DNA from: Paulownia fortunei
Lineage: Eukaryota; Streptophyta; Magnoliopsida; Lamiales; Paulowniaceae
Direction of reading: 5' to 3'
DNA length: 64,000 nucleotides
NCBI GenBank assembly: GCA_019321725.1
Contig: CM033110.1
Coordinates: 3,713,278 to 3,777,277, forward strand
Of the stretch, positions 1-12,400 are shown in pieces. The notes beneath the pieces are model-generated. The model did no database searches, was not told where the DNA came from, and saw nothing but the letters and a program-made list of their open reading frames with translations. Numbering within the stretch: the stretch's first letter is position 1; each line of letters starts with the position of its first letter. A program made the position numbers and the translations under genes.

Positions 1-899
1 TTCCATTACCAAAAGACAAACCCTATACATTACTCATTGTTGCTATCTCTCCTCCCGCCCCCCCCCCCCCCTCCCTCTCTTACTCATTCAAAAGGTTGAT
101 AGTCTTCAATAAATACACTTCCAAGCCACCACTTTTTCAGACACCACACCAAAATCACACCACTCTGCAACTAATTATTATACGAAAAAACCCTTGGCAC
201 TGTGTGTACTGTGTGTGAAAGAGAGTGCAAAGAATCAGGCCCATAAGCTTTATAGTGCAGCATAGTCATTGAGAAGAGCTCAGCTACAGTTCTGTTACAT
301 ATACTGCTAGTATATATTGTCAGTAGCTGATCAAAGTCTGAGACTTAGTTACCTGATAGAGAGAAACATTGAGACAGTGAAGAAGAGTTCTGCACACTGA
401 CTCAACACCAAACAAATCAAAGATATGCCATTAATTTCATAAGGGTCCAAAATCCATCACCAATCCCAAGGAGATTGAAGCAAGGAAGGGAGAAGAGAAG
501 AAGCATTATGGCATTACAATGAGAAAAAGGACAAAGAAAAGCTAATTAATTACAAACTTATTTAATCTATAATTTCATATCATCTATGTATTCTACTTCA
601 ATAGTCCTCCTGCTTATCCAGGGACATGCAGAATAAAATGTGAAAAGATCATCATGATTAAGTACAAACAGCTTTTCTTGATTAATAGTAAAGTAATAAT
701 CAGCTTTTCCTAGTGATGAAATGAAGCTCAACAAGTATATATGAAACTTCAAAAACTACTTTCTCTCTTTTGGAACTCCTTTTTTTCCTTCTTCATCTGA
801 TCTGCACCGCATAAAACAAAAGAACAGACTCACAGTAAAGACTACATCTTCATTCAGCAAAGGTTCAGAAAATCCTACAGAATTTTTGGATCAACACCT
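1..899. other. 3' flank of the Dof gene, non-coding
   Basis: No gene could be supported here. The stretch holds a C-rich tract (about 51-80, with 14 consecutive C at 58-71) and otherwise mixed AT-rich DNA. The part next to 900 should contain the 3' UTR of the minus-strand Dof gene. A 61-codon frame at 567-752 on the minus strand has no recognisable content. Confidence 0.5.
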
Positions 900-1913
900 T
901 TAAGGCAGTGAAGTGTACTGAGTCAATTCAGTCCATGCTTGAATTCCACTCCAGTTGCTGGTGTTGTCATTTACATTATTGCTGCTACTTGTTGCTGGGG
1001 TTGGAGCCACACTTGCATAAGAATTATCAAAGAACCACTCAGTTGATAAGTTTCCATTTGCACCATCTTTTCTTGAGGTCCCAATTAGACAAGATTCTGT
1101 GTTTGAATTATCCAGGTTCTGAAACAGAATGGGCTGTGGCTTCTGAATTAGGGGTTCAATAGTTGCAGATGGGATAGTGCTGCTTTCTTTCTGATTATCT
1201 CCAACAAACAGCATGGCTAATCTTTGTTGCTGTAACTTCCAGTGCAGGTCTTGGTTGATAGAACTCAAGGACTCAATGGAAGATGCAAGATTGCTGTGAG
1301 CATTCATAGATCCCATTTCTTGAAACCCTGACGGGGTGCCATCTTGTTTGAGTGCAGAAGACAAAGGAAAACTGAATCCCAATAGAGGAGAGGGAATTCC
1401 TGAAGGATCAAGACTGAAACAAGGGTTTGGTGAAATTCCACCTGAAGTGGCTGATAAATCCCCAAAAGATGAAAACTGGTTGAAAAGACCAGTATTTGGT
1501 GAGTGAAGCCTGGGTATGTTGATCCCACCAAGCTGAAAATCCATGGCTGGTGAGATACCCTGAAAGAACTTCAAACCACCAACATCAGATGACCCACTGG
1601 AGTCCTTTGAATCCCCGGAAAGCCTCGGAGAAGACTTCATTTTCTTGTTTTTCCGGCAGCCGCCGCCTATCGGTACGTTGCGCAGGGCGCCTCCTTTGGT
1701 CCAGTATCTTCTACATGTCTTGCAGAAATGCCTTGGCTGTGTGAGGCTGTAATTGTTGTAGTAGCAAAACTTGGTGTTTGGTGAATCACATCTAGGGCAC
1801 CTGAGGGCTGGTTCTTGAGGCCTCGCCGACGAGGTTTTCCCGCTGGTGGAGCTTTGGCTTCCATCTTTTCCGGCAGGCTTCGTGGCCAGAATATTATTCT
1901 CAGGTGACATCAT
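900..1913 (-). CDS. Dof-type zinc finger transcription factor
   Basis: This gene encodes a plant-specific C2C2 Dof DNA-binding protein, expected to act in the nucleus on AAAG-core promoter sites. The open frame gives 337 residues starting MMSPENN. The Dof domain begins near residue 39 (CPRCDS), with zinc ligands C39, C42, C64 and C67 in the family spacing CX2CX21CX2C. It is followed by [22 protein letters not shown], a basic stretch that probably also serves nuclear import (shown here only as its key motif). The C-terminal half is Ser/Asn-rich and low in complexity, as usual for Dof activation regions, and ends with a short Trp-containing motif ([11 protein letters not shown]). Upstream, a good acceptor (TTTTAG at 1923-1928), a CTAAC branch site near 1955-1959 and a donor at 2042-2043 would join an in-frame 9-codon exon (2044-2070) to this one, as is common in Dof genes. 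The true start may therefore be 2070. The family is certain; the subgroup is not assigned. Confidence 0.93.
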   Translation of the reverse strand: MMSPENNILATKPAGKDGSQSSTSGKTSSARPQEPALRCPRCDSPNTKFCYYNNYSLTQPRHFCKTCRRYWTKGGALRNVPIGGGCRKNKKMKSSPRLSGDSKDSSGSSDVGGLKFFQGISPAMDFQLGGINIPRLHSPNTGLFNQFSSFGDLSATSGGISPNPCFSLDPSGIPSPLLGFSFPLSSALKQDGTPSGFQEMGSMNAHSNLASSIESLSSINQDLHWKLQQQRLAMLFVGDNQKESSTIPSATIEPLIQKPQPILFQNLDNSNTESCLIGTSRKDGANGNLSTEWFFDNSYASVAPTPATSSSNNVNDNTSNWSGIQAWTELTQYTSLP

Positions 1914-2260
1914 GTGAGAGAGCTAAAACCCAGGACAGAAAGAAACAGGAGATTGTTAGAAGACAGAGAGGTGAAGGAACAGAGAAAACTGGTTGTGGGT
2001 GCTGTCTTGGTTGTTCAGTTTCCTTTTGCAGAGGCAAAGATACTGATATGAATTCATTGGTTTCATGCATGGGGTTGATGGAAAATGAGAGGATGTTGAT
2101 GGGGTCTTGTGATCTTCATCAAGAAGAAAAACAATATAGGCTTTGTTTGGATGTTAGATCTGATAGAATAAATAAAGTGGAGCAGATCTCACTAGAAAGG
2201 TGACTAGGTGTGTGTATATATATATATATTATATGGATATAAGCCATGTAAAAAGTGATG
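1914..2260 (-). promoter_or_regulatory. Dof leader, probable intron and proximal upstream region
   Basis: On the minus strand, 1923-2043 fits a 121-base GT-AG intron with a CTAAC branch site about 32 bases before the acceptor. The first candidate ATG in the spliced leader is at 2070 and is in frame with the main exon. A further ATG near 2122 would give a short overlapping upstream frame. A TA-rich stretch (2214-2229) lies further upstream. No transcription start can be fixed from sequence. Confidence 0.45.
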
Positions 2261-2298
2261 AGAAGGAAGGGTGGGGTGGGGTTGGGGGGGGGGGGGTG
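2214..2298. repeat. TA run and G homopolymer
   Basis: A short TA dinucleotide run (2214-2229) is followed by a purine-rich GGGGTT stretch and a 13-base G run (2284-2296) upstream of the Dof gene. These simple repeats are likely to be length-polymorphic. Confidence 0.8.
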
Positions 2299-2690
2299 AG
2301 TTTTGTAAGAGACAAAGTAAAGCAGATGATGTAATGGGATGAGGCAGAATGGAAAGTCTAAATGTACTGAAAGATAAAATAGTAAATGAAAAATGAAAAT
2401 GAAGGCAAAGGGAAAAAGGGAAAAGAGAAGAAGAAATGAGAGCCAGACTGCCAATTCAGGCCCACAATATGCCATGAAAACAACTGGATAGAAGCTTTCT
2501 GGTTGATGCATAGTGAGAGTACCATGAAAATCTTGATTAGAAATCTGACTGTGTTCATTTATTTATTTATTATTATTATTTTTTTTTTGGCAAAAAGAAA
2601 AATGTGCATGTGTTCAAGGTGGGTTTAATTTGAATGAAAACTTGACATAAGTTTATTCAAATTGCAACTAAAAAGTAAAAGCTCAACATG

Positions 2691-2694
<4 letters not shown>

Positions 2695-2724
<30 letters not shown>
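2695..2724. repeat. (TA)n microsatellite
   Basis: An uninterrupted TA dinucleotide run of about 15 units in non-coding DNA. Confidence 0.9.
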
Positions 2725-2726
<2 letters not shown>

Positions 2727-2862
2727 AACACTTATTAGGAATGGTGACATTTAGTTGTCTCATCTCATTTTTTATAAATGAGGTTAAAAGTTTGAATTTT
2801 GCCCTTTATCTTCTTTTCCATATTTTAGGGTACAATTTAAAATAAGAAATAAAAAATAAATA

Positions 2863-2863
2863 A

Positions 2864-2926
<63 letters not shown>

Positions 2927-2938
2927 TGAGTGCGCGCT
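2863..2938. repeat. Compound (TA)n(TG)n(AG)n microsatellite
   Basis: About 11 TA units pass directly into about 17 TG units and then a short AG run and a GC-rich tail. Compound microsatellites of this kind can adopt non-B DNA and mutate quickly in length. Confidence 0.9.
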
Positions 2939-2999
2939 TCAATTTTCTAGGAATTATCATATGATAACTAGACTTAAAAGTACTTGGAGTATTGATGAA

Positions 3000-3854
3000 T
3001 GTAAAGAATCAAAGTTGACGTTTTCAAATAATTGTAAAATCATAACAATTTAAATAATCAATGTTGTGATATTTTTAACTACATATAATATGATTTGAGA
3101 GTGATTTTCTTTTTTTATTATTCTTCTCATTTGTAATTCACTTATACAAATACACAATGCGGTAGTAAAAGAAAATAATATAAGTATTTACGTCATTTGG
3201 GAATTTTATTTGTGAAAATAGGTAAAATGACCAAATCACATTATATTTTTATGTTTGTGCTTTCTCTCTTGAGCTCTAATTTAAATCTTAACATAGTGTC
3301 AGAACAACTTTTAACCCTGCTACATATTTGCTTCAATTTGTTTGTAGCACGATATCCATTCTTACTATCATTCTTGGTTACAATTTAATTTTGATGTTAG
3401 TGGCTTCTTCTATATTATAATAAATGGTATATTATTTTGTGCCTATTTTCTCTCATCATGGATCTTCAGCCGCAGAACTGACATTGCTTTTAAATTTTTT
3501 TAGAAGTTTCTCATTTTTTTTCAAATTAAACACTTCAATTATCATTTTCACGTCAGCTCAAGGGGAGTGTTAAGAATCAAAGTTGATACTATAAATAATT
3601 ATAAGATCACAATAATTTAAATAATTAATATTGTGATATTTCTAATTTCGTATGATTTGATTTTGGAGTATTATTCTTCTCATGTTTGATTTATCTATAT
3701 AAATAGGCGATCATTCTTATGCAACAGTAAGAAAGAATAAAGTAAGTGTTTAAATCCTTTGGTCATTTTATCCATATCCATGGACTAAATAACTGAACCA
3801 AGTTATATTTTTATATTCTGTTGTCTCTTATCAATTCTAATTCGAATATTAACA
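3000..3854 (+). mobile_element. TRIM-like mini LTR retroelement (copia-type ends)
   Basis: Two diverged direct repeats, 3000-3293 (294 b) and 3568-3854 (287 b), both start TGT-AAGAATCAAAGTTGA and end TTAACA, as LTRs do. Right after the left repeat comes tAGTGTCAGAAC, a degenerate form of the initiator-Met tRNA primer site used by copia elements. Just before the right repeat is a purine-rich AAGGGGAG tract placed like a polypurine tract. The internal region is only about 274 bases and has no coding capacity. Flanking pentamers atgaa and aagaa are a near match for a target-site duplication. Whole-element size and structure fit a terminal-repeat retrotransposon in miniature or an internally deleted copia element. 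It needs proteins from elsewhere to move and is now old. Confidence 0.75.
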
Positions 3855-4132
3855 AAGAACACAATCCAAAATGTTTATTCTTGAACATTGCTCTCATATA
3901 CATTGAGTGCAACAATAAGTATTTAAAAGGTTTTTATAATCATTGAGTAATTTTATTAAAGTCAATATTGAAAGGGTATTTGATTCCTGTTTTTATCTTC
4001 TTGGAGGATTGGTATAAATTGAGAGGCTCAAATGTATCTTTCAAGCCAATTAGCATAGTTCAAAATGTTGGATTGTATCCTTACTGCCAGTATTGGTCTA
4101 TTGAATAAATATGACAAGTGAGTGTTAGCTAA

Positions 4133-4520
4133 CCCTTTGTTTGGAGTTGGTTCAGTTTCCATTTCAATGTTTCTGCAAAAAAATAATGGGAAGATTTATT
4201 ATTTAAAAATATATTGGGAATGTGATGTATGTTTGCTTTTAGTTTTAAGGGAGACACTTCCTGCTTTTAGTATAATTATCTTTTATTATTTTTAAATTAA
4301 TGTAATGATTGAATAGTATAAATATATATTTTTTATTGATAAGATGATTTGAATATATATATAAATATATCTTTATGTATAATAATTATTATAATTTTTT
4401 GGTAATATTTTGGAAATTATGAAAATGATTTGAAGGATTCAGAATTTATACGTTTGGTTTTATTTTTCAAAAATACTAAAATTAATAAAACTAAAATGAA
4501 ACCAAATGCAAACAAAGCCT
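4133..4520. mobile_element. MITE-like element, copy A
   Basis: The ends are imperfect inverted repeats: CCCTTTGTTTGGAGTTGG at the left, and a right end that reads AGGCTTTGTTTGCATTTGG when reversed. There is no coding capacity and the inside is AT-rich. A related copy lies at 28913-29260 with similar ends and similar internal order, which supports a mobile family. TAA flanks both sides and may be the target duplication. Confidence 0.5.
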
Positions 4521-5240
4521 AATCTTGTTTTACCTTTCTTATGCAATACCTCAATTGGTTCAATATAATTTTCATAAAGTGTACTTAGTAAGTAATTCGT
4601 GAAATCAGTCACATTACTGGTAGAAAAGTTTCCTTGGATTGATATCATGTTTGAATCAGACTACAGTTTTAATTATGTGGTGAGAAATTCGTACAATCAC
4701 AGACAAGTTGAAGAAGAGTCACGACACAGTGATTTTTTAATTATATATATAAAAAATAAGATAACAATAATATAACTAGTTGAAGAAGAAGATCACAGTT
4801 TGTAGAGAATAAAAAAAGATCAATTATATCAGTTTCCTTATAAAGTCTAGACCAATTGTGGGATTCTAGAATTTTGCCCTTTGGTGTCCATGAATATATG
4901 TCAAATAATCGACATGTTAGGCTTCTATCAACGAACATATTAGGCTTGATTTTTGAAATTTGTCTAATTTTATATTTGATTCTTTATGTTTTTACTATGT
5001 AACATTAATTCATGATAAATCTCTCGTCTAGACATAGACGGTTTTAACAAACAAAAAAAAATTGAACTACATTATATCTTTCTTTCTTGTTTCTATTTTT
5101 AATATTAACAGTTCAAATCTTAACACAATTGATTGTAGAATCTATAAACAAATATATCAAGTGAGGTAGAGATTTAGACAAGGATACCATTCTTGAATAG
5201 TAGCAGTATGATAGGATTAAGGCAGCTTTATTCTTCCCGT

Positions 5241-5268
5241 GGGGTGGGGTGGGGTGGGGTGGGGTTGG
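5241..5268 (+). repeat. (GGGGT)n pentamer repeat
   Basis: Five consecutive GGGGT units followed by GGTT. Four or more G4 runs with one-base loops satisfy the standard G-quadruplex pattern on the plus strand. Confidence 0.8.
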
Positions 5269-8200
5269 TTAATTTGCATGCATCGATTGAACAATTATGT
5301 CAGGCAGGCATGCAAGGTGGATGTGATAGAATGTAGTACGTGCAAGTGGAAATAATGGAAGAAGAGTTGCAATTAGTAAGTAGAAGCAGCAGAAGCAGAT
5401 AGGTTGGAGGCGACAACCGCTGTGGGGTTGGGCAGGGGACTACAAGCTTTGTTTCTTCCTTCTTATGTAACTTCACTTTTCACTCTCCATTCACTACTTA
5501 TCCACCCCCATCCCTACCCTAACCCACCCCACTCCACCCCACCCCTATTGTCAAAATGGATCAAACGACAAATTTATTTTTATATATTTTAAGATTGAAA
5601 ATATTTTTATTAGATCTTAAGTAAAAATAAATTAATGTTTAAATTAGTTATATTTTTATATTGACTATATAGATTTGAATATAAAAATATATTTATTTTA
5701 TAGTTTTTCTTCATGGAAAGATGTAAAATATTAGTAGGTTTAAAAAAGAATTTTCGCAAGCACATGGGAAAACATAAAATATCAGTGGGTTTGATTAAAT
5801 TTTAAAAATAAAAATAAGTTGTCTTTCTGATGAAAATGGATAAAACAAATATATTTTTGAAAATTTAAATAATAAAAAATAAAAATATTCTATTACGCAT
5901 GCAAATAAAGTCCTACATTAGTAAGAAATAGAAAAGACAACGAGTTTATAAATATAGACTATATCTCAATTGATACTCAATTGGTATGAGATATTTTGGA
6001 CAAAATCAAAAAGTACGACTACGAGACTTAAATTCAAAATGAATAATATTATATTAATATGGAAGTATATGGTGTCCATGAGCTACGAACAAATTATTTT
6101 TAAAAATAAAAACAAACAAAACCTAAATGTTATAACCTAAAATAAAAATTGAAGTAAGGGTATTTTATTTTTTTAAAAAGAAAAAAATTATCAAAATTTG
6201 TTATAACGTAGCCTACATCTTCAAGTACCCATTTAAATACTATTTAAGTAGGACACTAAATTATTAAATTATATATAACTATACCAACATATTACTTTTA
6301 TGATGTCATCATGTGCATATATTTAAAACATAGCATGAGGTCTTTCTTTCTAGTGGGTCGTGAGATGTGCCTTGCTGCGCATACAACTACCATAAAATTA
6401 CATTATATGTGTCGACTGTCCAACAAATTTAAACCTATAAGCAAGTAGTGATCTTAAGTCCTTAGTAACTTTTTATAAGCAAATGGTATTTTAACAGCTT
6501 ACGATAGTTGATATAGTAATATTTAGAATTAATTTCACTTTATTTTTTATATTTTTAATTATCTTACTTTAGCCCTTTATATTCTCGTTATGTCTCATTT
6601 TACACTTTGTACTCTCACTTTGAATAAACAACTTTACAGTGTTGCAAGTTATATTCCAAATTTGAAAATATAAGATTTAATTAGGTTTTCAAAATTCCGA
6701 GATATTGGAAATATTTGTATATTTATGTGCAATCAAATTATAAAAAAAAAACATGCTGAAATAGAAGAGATAAGCTAGATTTGGTGTAATATGGAAAGAG
6801 ATAATCTTGGTGGATCTTCGAAGATAAAGCAACAAATCAGACAAGGCTCCTTGCTGGAATGAATGCACAACATAAAAGAAAGTCTCAAGTTAGAAGAAAT
6901 TTGCGGATAAACAATATTGTGTTACTAGTGATTCAAGATTGAGGTGAATCAACTCATATATATTATTCGAGAAGACTATTGTGCCATATCATACGGGAGA
7001 AGACAGTATGAAGGTCTACAAGAGAAAAGATCGAATTAGCCTTTTGAAAGACTTTAGAGTTAAAGGGAATTCAGCAAAACAAGTCGAGCGGATTCTGCAT
7101 TATATTTGGTGAATACAAAAATGACCTCAATTTGATAGAAAATTTTTAAATTACTTTAAGTCCATATATTGTATTCTGTAAATTGACTTTAATTAATAAA
7201 TTGTTTTTTCTGAAAGTGACTTTGTGTATGCATATAGGATATTCATATATAAAGCACAATAAAAGTTATTATCTCAATTTTACATTTTCGGTTGTGTGTT
7301 ACAACTTAATATTACAACACTTAATATATAAATCTAATTGGGTAAATTGCATGCTTGGAAAAGCAACTTATAATACGGCAGCAGTCTTTGTACATATGAA
7401 TAACCAATATCCACCATCTACTAAAGTAATTTCTTGAAGTTAATAAGCTGGAATTCTAACTGAAAAGCAAGGATGGGGTGTAGCAGTGAGTACATATGTG
7501 CTGGAAATTAAACGTGTTGGCGCCGTAAATTCTGAGGAAACTGCTTGGCTACCCTTCCTAGCCAACCAGGTCAGATTTCAGGGACAGTGTGTCTCTCGTG
7601 AGGGGTTGGGGGTGGGGTAGGGTGGACTCCCCGTGAGAGCTTACCAGAAAACCAGAGAAACACACACACACACTAATTGTCCAGAACGTTAAATATATCT
7701 CTATTCTCACGGGGCCCTTCTTTTCCCCTTTTTTTTCCTTTTTCCTTTTTTGTTTTGTTTTTTTGTTTTTTTTTTGTTTCTTCTTCTATTACTACCTTTT
7801 ACGTAGTATGAGTTTTCATTATTTTTTCAGTCTACATGATTTAAAAAAATAATATTTTTTTCCAAACTTTGTTGAATTAAATTTAGGGTTGTCACTTTAT
7901 CAATTAGGTCGAGTTCAGAGCATATTTGCTAGGATAGTTCGAGCTAGTTTGTATACCTTTTCGATTTTTACTGTTTCAAATTACGAAAATATATTTGTTT
8001 TTTCTATTTTCACAAAAAATACTATTTATTTTTATTTTTAAATTTTTTTGTCCACTTTTCAAGCCATTCTTTTTAGGCAGATAACACGATAATATAATTA
8101 TATATTTGTTTTCAAATTTATATAGTTAATACAAAAATATAATTAACCTAAACATATTTGCATTTTTATAACAGTTATAATTAACAATTATAGTAATTAT

Positions 8201-8569
8201 TAATTAATTTTTAACAACTATTGATAATTTATAATCAACTGACAACTGTTATAAAAATAGACAAAGACTTGAGATTAGAATCCAAAATCTAAAGGATTTT
8301 AAATATTTTTACGTAATTTAAAACTTTATAAGCGTGAAATTTTGGATTCAAGTCCAATCAAATGTGTGAGTATTTATCTCATTAGTCATTGTACTTATTT
8401 AATTATTAATGTTTGTATATAAATTAATTATTGATTGATATTGTGACGTAACCATGTAATTATAGAAAAATGAAAAAGATAGTAAACTTAGTGCAAGTAG
8501 ATGTATACTTTTTAACAAACACTAATTCAATAGAGGAAATAATCACTTTCTAACCCTTTTGTGATGATC

Positions 8570-8590
8570 TTTTTTTTTTTTTTTTTTTTT
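8570..8590. repeat. Poly-T run
   Basis: About 21 consecutive T in AT-rich non-coding DNA. It could be the reversed poly-A tail of an old retroposed insertion, but no body of such an element is visible. Confidence 0.7.
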
Positions 8591-9185
8591 CTATTTTCCA
8601 AGTCAAATGTAGATCAAATGTGGCCTTAAAATTGTTTATGTGAACATGAAATATTTTATTTTACTATGAAATATAGCTAATATTATTGACATCAAATTGT
8701 GGTTTGACCTTTCAGTTAAAATGAATATTTATTTTTAATTTTGCTCATAATATTGAGGGTTAGCATAACTAACATTAAATAATATCGTCACGAATAAAGT
8801 GTTGTTTCATCAAACTTTTAATTTAAAATAAATTGAAAAAAAAAAGTCATATTTCATATTGTACATACCTCTGCTTTCATTAATAATTCTACTTTAATAT
8901 TTTCAAGTATTATTAAAAAACTTTTATTACAACCGCAGATTTATCTCTTGTAAAGTGGTAAAAATTTAACCAAAAGCAAAATATTAAAAGATCATATAAT
9001 CAGTAAAAAATATATATACATTTTTGTAAATTAATGACCACAATAGTAAATTTTTCTACATGGACAATGATTTTTTCTGTAATAGAAATAATCTAATAAT
9101 GTTAGTTATGAAAAATGGATGAAAATTAATCTATGATCTCACTTCAGTGGACTGGGCTAGAAAGGTTTAAGAAGCGTCAGATCTA

Positions 9186-9405
9186 AACGGCCCAAGTTGA
9201 GGATCAGAAAAATCTCCAGATTTCGAAAGGGGGCTGCCCATATTCTTGCCCAATGGGCCTTATCAATTTCCTTGAATGGCCCAATACGCCCTAGTGGGCT
9301 TCTCTATAATGTATTTTGGGAATGTTGCCGATCCGCCTCTAGATTATTGAGTGGCCGCGGCGGCGGCCGCGGCGGTGATGGTGGTGGTGTTTTTTGGTAT
9401 CTTTG
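9186..9405. promoter_or_regulatory. Promoter-like GGCCCA/TGGGCC cluster with GC-rich patch
   Basis: Four copies of the plant site II-type element occur within about 115 bases: GGCCCA at 9189-9194 and 9278-9283, TGGGCC at 9254-9259 and TGGGCT at 9295-9300. They are followed by a GC-rich patch (GGCCGCGGCGGCGG at about 9352-9370) and GGT repeats. Such clusters are typical of promoters of growth-related or housekeeping genes. No gene is visible on either side, so this may be a relic or belong to a non-coding transcript. A 75-codon frame over the patch (9197-9424) is probably not coding. Confidence 0.35.
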
Positions 9406-12400
9406 GTGGTATTGTGAACTTTAGACGGTATTTAAATCGGGAGAGTTTGGAACATATTATCGAATTATTAATGAGAACAAAAATAGTAATTATAAAAAAT
9501 ATTAACAGTTTATGTTTGATTTTATTTTAAAAAATTAATTTTATTTTCTGGAATATAAACGTGTTTGGGTAAATATGTTTGAGGTAATGATATTTTTATT
9601 TTTCAAAATATTCTCCAAAAATGAATTTTTATTTTTTTAAAATCCTTCTCTCATATATTCAGAAATGATTAATGCGTTTTTTACGAAAATATATCACATT
9701 ATTACTTTTTAACAATTAATCTAAATATATTTTCATTTATGATATTAATTTAAGTGTTTTTGAATAAATGTTTAAATTATATTAAATCCATGGCTATTTG
9801 ATATATTAAAATATATCTAAATAAATGCACTACTTTATTAGATAATGCATCAAGACTCAAGCTAATTGTCCAACAATGACAAATGAAGATTTAAAATAAA
9901 ATTACCAAAAACCTCCGAGATAAATTTTTATGTAAAAAAAACATAAAAATATTTTGAATTCAAAAAACTCATTCCACTAGCATTTTTATACAAAAAAGAA
10001 AATCAACTATTAATTTTTATACTAAAACCTTTAAGATCATGTGATTTTTAGACTGGATTATAATTGGGTTTCTTACATTAAGAAATTAATGAATTTGAGT
10101 TCTTTAAATAGAAATGTTTTTTTAAAAATTTTCAATAGATACACTGTATAATGAAGATTTTAAGTTTTATATTTTATACCAAATTATCTAATGTGAATTG
10201 TGTGAACTTAATAACAACATGTTTATTAACATAAAAATAAATCTTTTATTTTTTAAAAAAGATTTTAAAATTTAAAATCATGATCATAGTTAATAAAATT
10301 TATCAATTTGAAAAAAAAAACTCAATTCATTAATTTTTAATCTAAGAAGTCAAAGGTAATTTAATTCAAAAATCATTAAACCTAGTGCCAATGCAAAATT
10401 AACAGTTGGATTTTTTCAAATGAAAAATTGTAGGAATGAATTTTTTTGGATCTTAAAACGGTGCTGATACCCGATAATACTATAGGGTCTTTGGAAATGA
10501 TCCAAGTAGTTGAATCGACACGATCCATGTACAGTCCATGAAATTCGGGCCGACCCAATAGAGCTACATTGGACATGTTTATCATTGTCCTTGGAAACTT
10601 TTCATTTTGGAAATTCATTTCCCTAAAAAGATGAAATTTCTTTTTGATATTGCATGTGGGTGTAAAATTTAATTGGTCTATATTACACATTAATACTTTT
10701 TACTAGTATTTAAAAATTAATAATTTTTGTATATCTTTGATTTTTTTTTCTTATTAGATTGGGGTTGGGGTGGATTCAATGGTTGACTAGAATTGTTAAC
10801 ATGCTTGAGCAACATTTTTTAATCGGTCAATTTGATCGATTTAATTGCGAATCGATGATTGATTCAATCTAATTAAGTTTAAAAAATTAAAAATTCGATC
10901 AAATCGGACAAAATCAATTAGATTAGTCAAATTGGTTTTAACTATTTTTTTATTTTTATTTTTTACGAAATATTAAATTTAGTATTTGGTTTCATGTATA
11001 TGGGTACTTGATTTTGGAATTGTTATATATGTTTTTCATTTAATTTTTTTTTATCTTATACATAATAATTAGTTTATTATATTATTATTTATATAATATA
11101 ATAAAAAATATAATTAATTTTCATTAAACATATCGAACTGATAATTGAACCACTTATCGATAATAAAACTAATTTGATTACCAATTCAATTATATAAATA
11201 ATGTGCATAAGTATGTTAATATCTTAAATTTATTGCTCATATTTCTTTTCTCAAAATGTATTGAAAATTTTCTCATTCACTATTAATATACATATATATA
11301 TTTATATATAATTTTTTTTCAAAAACATCATCACTAATCATTACCCCACTAACTCTGAACTAGTGCCTCAAGGACAAAGTGCAGCAATACGAAAAAAATT
11401 CCAATTCTTGACTGGAAGGGATAAGAAAGGCTATATTGCCTTCCATATTTGGATCGATAGAGAAGGAGGTTATTATTATTTTTTTTCGAATTTTTATTTA
11501 AATCTTCATGTTTAGTAAAAATAAAACAAAAAATTATGACGCAAGAAGTTTCATACTCCTTTTGTCGGAAATGCTTATATATTTTTTGGATGTTAATGAA
11601 AAATATTTCATATTTCTTTAAATGAATATCCTCATTCAAATACTTCTTCACTTAAAATACTATTATGAAACAATTAATTCTCCACTACGTTCTATAAGAT
11701 TAAGATTGTAAAAATACCCAAAAATGTCATAATTTCAAATAAATGTAAAAATTCATGTTAATTCAAGTGGAATATTTTACATAGCACAAAGGAAATAGTT
11801 TCTCATCATTCATAAAATGTGAAATTTTTTATATATGTCGTGCAACATTTCTTATATGTATATATATAGTGATTTTTTGTACAACCACTATTAGCAACAC
11901 ACAAAATCATCCATTGTTAAAACAATATATTTTTTTTTTTGGCTATCATCATTTAGGAAGTAACCCCATAAATTTTTACTTTTGCATCTTTCTAAAAATT
12001 AGTCGTGGTAAAATCTTATTTATTTTATTATTCGAATCCTAAAAGTATAAAGTTTCTTGTCGAGTATGAATGGATGACATATGCTTACTTGATTTAATTC
12101 TCAAACGAGTCATTATATACATCTCATAAAAATTCTTTTTGTGTACACTGAATATGTATTGAATTTTATACAGTTTATGAGATTTGGTAGAGGCAATGTT
12201 TTGTGCATGGATTAAAATTTCCATATGTTTCCATCAATTGTGGATAAAGTTTTTAGTTTTAACTTTATGGAAACTCCAAGTAAATAATAGTTTTAAGTAA
12301 AATTAATTTCTTAATAAACCCTTTTGGTTTCTTAATTTTCCTGTGAAACCCTCTAGTTCTTGTGAAACTTTTTGTTTTCTTTTCCATCAAAACTGTTATA

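Larger units (their letters stand above)
4521..9180. other. Gene-poor AT-rich intergenic DNA
   Basis: No gene can be supported. It contains G-rich and C-rich tracts (a GGGGT repeat near 5241-5266 and a CACCCC-rich stretch near 5500-5545), an unassigned block at 6750-7700 with somewhat higher complexity, and a T run at 8570-8590. Open frames here are short and low in complexity. Confidence 0.5.

Noticed and set aside
2119..2511. 130-codon minus-strand frame
   Set aside because: It is built from the TA and G homopolymer repeats and low-complexity purine-rich DNA; the translation is mostly Phe, Leu, Pro and Tyr without domain features.
5516..5526. CCCTAACCC resembling a telomere repeat
   Set aside because: Only a single unit inside a general CACCCC-rich stretch; no tandem array.
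8570..8590. Reversed poly-A tail of a retroposed gene or LINE
   Set aside because: No body, coding sequence or target duplication could be found next to the T run.
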